Origin: a bacterium
GTDB taxonomy: Bacteria; UBA9089; CG2-30-40-21; SBAY01
Assembly (NCBI GenBank): GCA_030018635.1
Contig: JASEHU010000123.1
Location: 1-6,507, forward strand
Direction of reading: 5' to 3'
Length of the DNA: 6,507 nucleotides
Part shown: piece after piece, positions 1 through 3,698 of the stretch
How the letters are laid out: every line of letters begins with the position of its first letter
How positions within the stretch are numbered: the first letter of the stretch is position 1
Program-made: the position numbers and the translations under genes
The notes under the pieces: generated by a model
Databases searched by the model: none
The model's input: the letters and a program-made list of their open reading frames with translations, nothing else
Told to the model about the DNA's origin: nothing

Positions 1-402
1 AACTCGCCCATCTTTAAAGGGAATTTGTTAATGGTAGGGGGGAAGCTCCGTTATATTAATGCACATGGTACAGGAACCATTCATAATGACCTGATCGAAA
101 CAAGGGCTATAAAAAAGGTGTTTGGTGAAGATGCCTATAAAATTCCTGTAAGTTCGATAAAATCTATGATTGGGCATACCCTGGGGGCTTCCGGAGCAAT
201 AGAGTTAATTGCCTCTTTATTGGCCATAAATGAAGGGTTTATTCCACCTACTATTAACTATGAAACCAAGGACCCCAATTGCGATTTAGATTATGTACCT
301 AATGCATCCAGGCATCAAGAGATAAAATGTGTTCTTTCTAACAACTTTGGGTTTGGAGGAAATAACTGCTCAGTGGTAGTGAGGAAATATGACCGTAATT
401 GA
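1..402 (+). CDS. Beta-ketoacyl-ACP synthase (FabF-type), C-terminal part; 5' end outside the window
   Basis: This enzyme condenses an acyl thioester with malonyl-ACP in fatty acid or polyketide-type synthesis in the cytoplasm. The frame is open from base 1, so the gene starts upstream and 133 C-terminal residues are visible. They carry both catalytic-histidine motifs of the thiolase-fold ketosynthases: YINAHGTGT (His codon at 64-66) and KSMIGHTLGASGA (His codon at 175-177). Near the end is the glycine-rich SNNFGFGGNN loop. The active-site cysteine lies in the missing part. FabF proteins are about 410 residues, so roughly a third is present. The stretch before YINAHG (NSPIFKGNLLMVGGKLR) lacks the usual acidic residues just before that motif. 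The stop codon TGA lies within the ribosome binding site of the dehydratase gene, so the two are probably translationally coupled. FabF-like family membership is secure. Whether it serves housekeeping lipids or a specialised product is not. Confidence 0.93.
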   Translation, partial: NSPIFKGNLLMVGGKLRYINAHGTGTIHNDLIETRAIKKVFGEDAYKIPVSSIKSMIGHTLGASGAIELIASLLAINEGFIPPTINYETKDPNCDLDYVPNASRHQEIKCVLSNNFGFGGNNCSVVVRKYDRN

Positions 403-407
403 GGAGG
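402..407 (+). promoter_or_regulatory. Shine-Dalgarno AGGAGG overlapping the ketosynthase stop
   Basis: AGGAGG begins on the last base of the ketosynthase TGA and ends four bases before the dehydratase ATG at 412. It selects that ATG over the in-frame ATG at 436. The overlap with the upstream stop suggests coupled translation of the two enzymes. Confidence 0.8.
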
Positions 408-411
408 TAAA

Positions 412-870
412 ATGGAAAAGATAAAGCGAAATAATATGGTTTTTAGTGTGGAAGAAATAAAAGAAAGACTCCCTCATCGGTATCCGTTTCTAATGGTAGA
501 TAGAATAATTGAAACAAAGCCTGGTAAATGTACAGGAATAAAGAATGTTACTATTAATGAATGCTATTTTTTAGGTCATTTTCCTCAACAAGCCATTATG
601 CCAGGGAATTTGATAACAGAGAGTATGGCTCAAGTAGCTGCCTTTGTTGGCCATCCACCTGAAGAAGAAAATACTATGCCTACAGTTAAAAAAGGGTATC
701 TGGTTGCGACAAATATGAAATTTCATAAACCTGTAATTCCAGGCGATCAGTTGATAATTAGTGTAAAAGTGATTAAGAGATTAGGGAAATTAACTATGTT
801 TGAGGGGGAGGTTAAAGTAGATGGAGAGATAGTTGCTAATGGAGGATTCACTGTGGCAGATATATCTTAA
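412..870 (+). CDS. (3R)-hydroxyacyl-ACP dehydratase, FabZ-like hot-dog fold
   Basis: Predicted to remove water from 3-hydroxyacyl-ACP to give trans-2-enoyl-ACP, the step after condensation and ketoreduction. The 152-residue length is typical of FabZ (about 140-160). The opening motif LPHRYPFLMVDR (residues 20-31) is diagnostic. The catalytic pair is present: His56 in YFLGHFP and Glu70 in NLITESMAQ. KPVIPGDQL (106-114) is the conserved strand that follows. Two departures from classic FabZ stand out: the loop after GHFP reads QQAIMPGN, where GxPxMPGV is usual. These residues border the substrate tunnel, so altered chain specificity is possible. A strong Shine-Dalgarno supports the start. It sits between the ketosynthase and the TIM-barrel gene with 9- and 21-base gaps, indicating one transcript. 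No ketoreductase or carrier protein is visible here. It may be a pathway-specific paralogue, so the symbol fabZ is not assigned. Confidence 0.92.
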   Translation: MEKIKRNNMVFSVEEIKERLPHRYPFLMVDRIIETKPGKCTGIKNVTINECYFLGHFPQQAIMPGNLITESMAQVAAFVGHPPEEENTMPTVKKGYLVATNMKFHKPVIPGDQLIISVKVIKRLGKLTMFEGEVKVDGEIVANGGFTVADIS

Positions 871-891
871 TAAAAGGAGAAGTTTTGAAAA

Positions 892-1737
892 ATGAAGATG
901 AGTTTTTGTACTATTGCATTTAGACATAGACCAATGTATCTTGAAGATATGATATTTATTATTTCTAAATTGGGTTATAATGGCATTGAAATTTGGGGAA
1001 ACCATCTGAGAGGTTATGAAACTTCCTTGGGGAAGATAAGAAAAATATTAAAAGAGAGAAAATTAAAGGTAAGTATGATCTCCCCACACTTTGATTTTAC
1101 TAATAATTACCGTAGATGGACAAAGAGTATTGAAGATGCAAAAAAATTTATTGCCTTTTCTGTGGAATTGAATTGCCCATTAATCCGATGTTTTACTGGC
1201 CAAATAGGAAGTGAATATGCTACTCGTAGTCAGTGGGAAAATGGAGTAAAAGGAATAAGGCATCTTGCCGAGCTTGCCCAAAAAGAAGGAATAACAATAG
1301 GAATCGAAACCCATCCCAATACCTTAGCTGACACTACCATCGCTGTTTTAAAATTATTGGATGAGATAAAAATGGAGAATGTAAAAATAATTTTGGACTT
1401 TTATAATATGTGGGAGACAGAAAAGAAAGATCCTATAGATGTTCTTAACTTACTCTATTCCCATACTGTTCATATCCATGCTAAAAATGCTGATGTACGC
1501 AAAGGTAAAATAAGTCCTTTTAACTATGTCATAGATAAGAATAGAAAGTTGGAATCAATAAGACCTCTAGGAAAGGGTGACTTAAATTATAAAATAATCT
1601 TAAAAGAATTATTAAAGAGAGGATATAAAAGTTATATTTCAGTAGAATGCTTTGAAACAGAGAGAAATCCTCTCTGGGTAGCAGAAGAAGAGATTTTATT
1701 TATAAAGGAGAGTATAAAAGATGCAAAGGTTAAATGA
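892..1737 (+). CDS. Sugar phosphate isomerase/epimerase-type TIM barrel (AP endonuclease 2 / xylose isomerase-like)
   Basis: A 281-residue cytoplasmic TIM-barrel protein of the superfamily that includes IolE, IolI, hydroxypyruvate isomerase and many uncharacterised sugar epimerases. Landmarks in order are GYNGIEIW (28-35, second strand), SMISPHFDFT (61-70), IRCFTG (98-103), ITIGIETHPNTLADT (135-149), VKIILDFYNMW (164-174), TVHIHAKN (192-199), PLGKGDLNY (225-233) and SYISVECFE (248-256). Glu139, Asp169, His196 and Glu252 sit where the divalent-metal ligands fall in this family. Endonuclease IV is unlikely because that enzyme needs a larger three-zinc ligand set. AAGGAGA at 874-880 supports the ATG at 892, although the 11-base spacing is long; an in-frame ATG at 898 is the alternative. 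It follows the dehydratase by 21 bases. The family is clear but the substrate is unknown, and its place beside fatty-acyl genes does not identify it. Confidence 0.88.
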   Translation: MKMSFCTIAFRHRPMYLEDMIFIISKLGYNGIEIWGNHLRGYETSLGKIRKILKERKLKVSMISPHFDFTNNYRRWTKSIEDAKKFIAFSVELNCPLIRCFTGQIGSEYATRSQWENGVKGIRHLAELAQKEGITIGIETHPNTLADTTIAVLKLLDEIKMENVKIILDFYNMWETEKKDPIDVLNLLYSHTVHIHAKNADVRKGKISPFNYVIDKNRKLESIRPLGKGDLNYKIILKELLKRGYKSYISVECFETERNPLWVAEEEILFIKESIKDAKVK

Positions 1738-1819
1738 TTCACTGAAAGATATACGGGAACTTCCCCATGGAAATTACCTCAAGAATAGACTTAACTCTAT
1801 GAATATCAATAAGATATGA
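1721..1819 (+). pseudogene. 32-codon reading frame, probable 5' stump of a lost gene
   Basis: An ATG at 1721 overlaps the last 17 bases of the TIM-barrel gene. It is preceded by AAAGGAGAG (1704-1712) at good spacing, the classic arrangement for the next gene of an operon. The frame runs only 32 codons (begins MQRLNDSLKDIRELPHG) before TGA at 1817. The sequence after it is AT-rich and non-coding, and no other frame continues it. The peptide looks like a soluble protein start: charged, with no membrane segment. I do not recognise the family. The best reading is that a longer fourth gene lost everything after about codon 30 through a deletion or rearrangement. A genuine micro-protein is possible but less likely. 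Confidence 0.4.
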
Positions 1820-1863
1820 CCAGAATATATCTTAAAATATATCTGCGAATATTTTTAGCATTT

Positions 1864-1883
1864 TTGGGTAACTATTTACCCAA
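1864..1883. terminator. Weak hairpin at the convergent gene junction, possible terminator
   Basis: TTGGGTAA and TTACCCAA form an 8-bp stem around a CTAT loop. It lies between the plus-strand run and the minus-strand operon, where a bidirectional terminator would be expected. The stem is only 3 of 8 GC, and downstream there is a broken T-run (TTGATTTTAT) rather than a clean one. Termination is therefore an inference from position and fold. Confidence 0.3.
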
Positions 1884-1898
1884 TTGATTTTATATCTT

Positions 1899-1930
1899 AA
1901 TCTGTGAAATCCGTGTTCATAGATTAAAAT
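1899..1930. repeat. Dispersed-repeat-like intergenic sequence (TCTGTGAAATCCGTG...)
   Basis: The stretch contains TCTGTGAAATCCGTGTTCAT, with an internal near-repetition (TCTGTG / TCCGTG). I recall intergenic sequences of this type as high-copy repeats in genomes of uncultured bacteria. That is memory, and only one copy is present here. It runs into the stop codon and last codons of the beta-barrel gene, so it may have supplied that stop. Confidence 0.35.
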
Positions 1931-3579
1931 CTTAGTCGGACGCCAACGGCGAATCTTTGTTGTTGCCCAGGATAACCTGAAAGGTATTGATACTTATCTC
2001 CGAATAAATTCTCACAGGAAAAAGAATAAAACAGATTCTCATTGATTTTCTTTTCTCCGGTGATATTTATCAGAAAATAGCTTTCTAATTTGGGTATTGC
2101 TGAATTTGTTCCGGCATAAGCATCACTGGCATATTCACCCTGCAAATTAATGGTTAATTTCTCTCCATCTTTATATCTCAAGCCAATCTTTAGTTTATTC
2201 TCAGGAATATTTGGGAGAACACCATCCGACTTATTCTTTGGATTAATATGGGAATAAGTAACATTCTGGCTTAATTTAGGGTTGAAAAAGTATCTCAGCC
2301 CAAGGTCTAATCCCGATAAAGATGCCTTCCTTACATTATCAGGTATATAGACATAAGTGGTAGAAGAGCCACCACTCCAGACAATATAATTTTTTATCTG
2401 TTGTGTCCAAAGAGCCCCTTCAAGGAAAATCTCATCTGAAGCCCGATAATCACCACTTACCTTATACTTCCAGATTTCTTCCGGTTTTACCCCTGGATTT
2501 ATCCAGTGATAATCAGCATCGATATAGAGTTCATCAAAGGTAGGTAATGATAACCCTCGCTCTATACTTCCTAAGATAAGGAGGTTTTCCTTCTTGGAAT
2601 AATGTAGATTAAGCAAAAAATCAAACTGTGATGTAGAAACACTATTCTTATATTCATCAAGAGATAGTTTAACATTAAGAAGTAGGGGTGGAGTAATTTT
2701 AAAGCGTTTGCCCTCAGCATATAAAGAAGAGAATTTCAGTGTTCTATCCCGACCTCCACCTTCTAATTTCTCCTGGTAAATCCTGGTCCCGATAGATAAT
2801 GGAGGATTATTTTTTTTGAATGGGGTATCGAATCCAAGGTGTAGCCCCAGGGTATTATTTTTGGCTGTCCCTGTAGCCGTGGCACTCTGGATATCCCCCT
2901 TTCCAATATCCATCCCAAGCGACAGTTTTGATTCCGGTTGAACCTTGACCTCATAACTTAAGGCTATTGACTTTTTTAATTTATTCTCGACAAATTTGTC
3001 TTGATAAGGCAGGGTTATATCCTTATTTAGATACTCTACCTCTGTCCTAAGTGACCATTTTTGGAAATTAACTAAGGTATTTCCGCAAAGGTAATCCTGA
3101 CTGACCTTTTGAAAAGGAGAGATGTCATTCCAACTGAATCCATCCGACCTGTTCCTATCTATGCGAAAGTAATAACCTACATCCTTAGTTTCGTTGGTAT
3201 GAGTAAAGTCATACAAGAGGAGTTCATTACTACCATAAGCCAGCCCAAAGGAATATAAGGTAGGTTTCGGTATTTTTTCTTCCTCCTTAAAAACAGGTTT
3301 TTTTATCGCCTCCACTTTCGGCAAAACAGGTTTTGGCTCAATCTGCGGTGGCTTAACCTTTTTGAGCATGTAAGCCGGAGGTTCAACAACCGGAAGAGGT
3401 CTCATAATAATATCCTCCTCTTCTTCCTCTATAGCCGATTTATCCTTGCCAATAATAGACACCTTTTGTGGCTCAATATTTGACTTGTCTGTTGGAGTCC
3501 TCTCCTCAGCTAAAACTATCCCGCACCCAAGCAATACCATCCCTATTCCTACAACCAAAATACAGATACTTTTTTTCAT
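1924..3579 (-). CDS. TonB-dependent-receptor-like outer-membrane beta-barrel without a plug domain
   Basis: A 551-residue predicted outer-membrane protein. Residues 1-24 are a Sec signal peptide (KK, hydrophobic core, cleavage after VLA). Residues 25-106 are low-complexity: a run of five Glu (51-55), then a Pro/Lys/Glu-rich stretch (about 61-106) that looks like the periplasmic spacer of TonB. From about 108 to the end is alternating beta-barrel sequence with TonB-receptor landmarks: RGLSLPTFDELY (341-352), NPGVKPEE (361-368), DNVRKASLSGLDL (414-426), NIPENKLKIGLRY (457-469), and the ENLFGDKYQYLSGYPG ending with terminal Phe551 used for barrel insertion. The roughly 130-residue plug normally found before the barrel is absent, and total length is short for a receptor (usually 600-900). 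AGGAGGT lies five bases before the ATG. It follows the TPR gene on the same strand. It could be a gated transporter, an open pore or a scaffold; the ligand is unknown. Confidence 0.82.
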   Translation of the reverse strand: MKKSICILVVGIGMVLLGCGIVLAEERTPTDKSNIEPQKVSIIGKDKSAIEEEEEDIIMRPLPVVEPPAYMLKKVKPPQIEPKPVLPKVEAIKKPVFKEEEKIPKPTLYSFGLAYGSNELLLYDFTHTNETKDVGYYFRIDRNRSDGFSWNDISPFQKVSQDYLCGNTLVNFQKWSLRTEVEYLNKDITLPYQDKFVENKLKKSIALSYEVKVQPESKLSLGMDIGKGDIQSATATGTAKNNTLGLHLGFDTPFKKNNPPLSIGTRIYQEKLEGGGRDRTLKFSSLYAEGKRFKITPPLLLNVKLSLDEYKNSVSTSQFDFLLNLHYSKKENLLILGSIERGLSLPTFDELYIDADYHWINPGVKPEEIWKYKVSGDYRASDEIFLEGALWTQQIKNYIVWSGGSSTTYVYIPDNVRKASLSGLDLGLRYFFNPKLSQNVTYSHINPKNKSDGVLPNIPENKLKIGLRYKDGEKLTINLQGEYASDAYAGTNSAIPKLESYFLINITGEKKINENLFYSFSCENLFGDKYQYLSGYPGQQQRFAVGVRLRF

Positions 3580-3584
3580 TTTTT

Positions 3585-3591
3585 ACCTCCT
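3585..3591 (-). promoter_or_regulatory. Shine-Dalgarno AGGAGGT of the beta-barrel gene
   Basis: Read on the minus strand, AGGAGGT ends five bases before the ATG at 3579-3577. It fixes the start of the barrel protein and gives it a complete signal peptide. The barrel gene is therefore translated from its own strong site, even though it probably shares a transcript with the TPR gene. Confidence 0.75.
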
Positions 3592-3606
3592 ACTTATTTT
3601 AAAATT

Positions 3607-3698
3607 AGTGAAAAGTGAATAATGAATTAAGGGTTATTTCCCTCTTCCCTCTTCACTTTCCCTCTTCGTTTTTCACTTTTCACTATTCACTTTTCACT
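3607..3698. repeat. Large inverted repeat filling the TPR-barrel intergenic gap
   Basis: The left arm (3607-3626) and right arm (3679-3698) are 20 bp each and complementary at 19 of 20 positions. Both are built from AGTGAAAAGTGAATA-type sequence. The 52-base spacer is pyrimidine-rich, with three CCCTCTT copies and further TTCACTTT units, so the element is also internally repetitive. The right arm contains the TPR gene's TGA stop (3696-3694). In RNA this would form a long AU-rich stem between the two operon genes. Candidate roles are partial termination, transcript stabilisation, or simply a resident mobile palindrome. The fold is visible; the role is inferred. Confidence 0.75.

Noticed and set aside
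1..24. Frameshift in the ketosynthase just before YINAHG
   Set aside because: The visible upstream residues are atypical, but the frame stays open to base 1 while both other frames hit stops, so a divergent segment is simpler. Too little sequence is present to decide.
790..1005. Minus-strand reading frame across the dehydratase-TIM barrel junction
   Set aside because: It is antisense to two well-supported genes, has no recognisable protein features, and matches the chance openness of AT-rich DNA.
2763..2954. Alternate-frame minus-strand reading frame inside the barrel gene
   Set aside because: It has no family features and lies inside the supported barrel frame.
3517..3530. Lipobox-like LLGC in the barrel signal peptide
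   Set aside because: Leu at the -2 position is poor, the hydrophobic stretch continues past the Cys, and a good type I cleavage site (VLA) follows. Outer-membrane barrels of this type are normally not lipoproteins.
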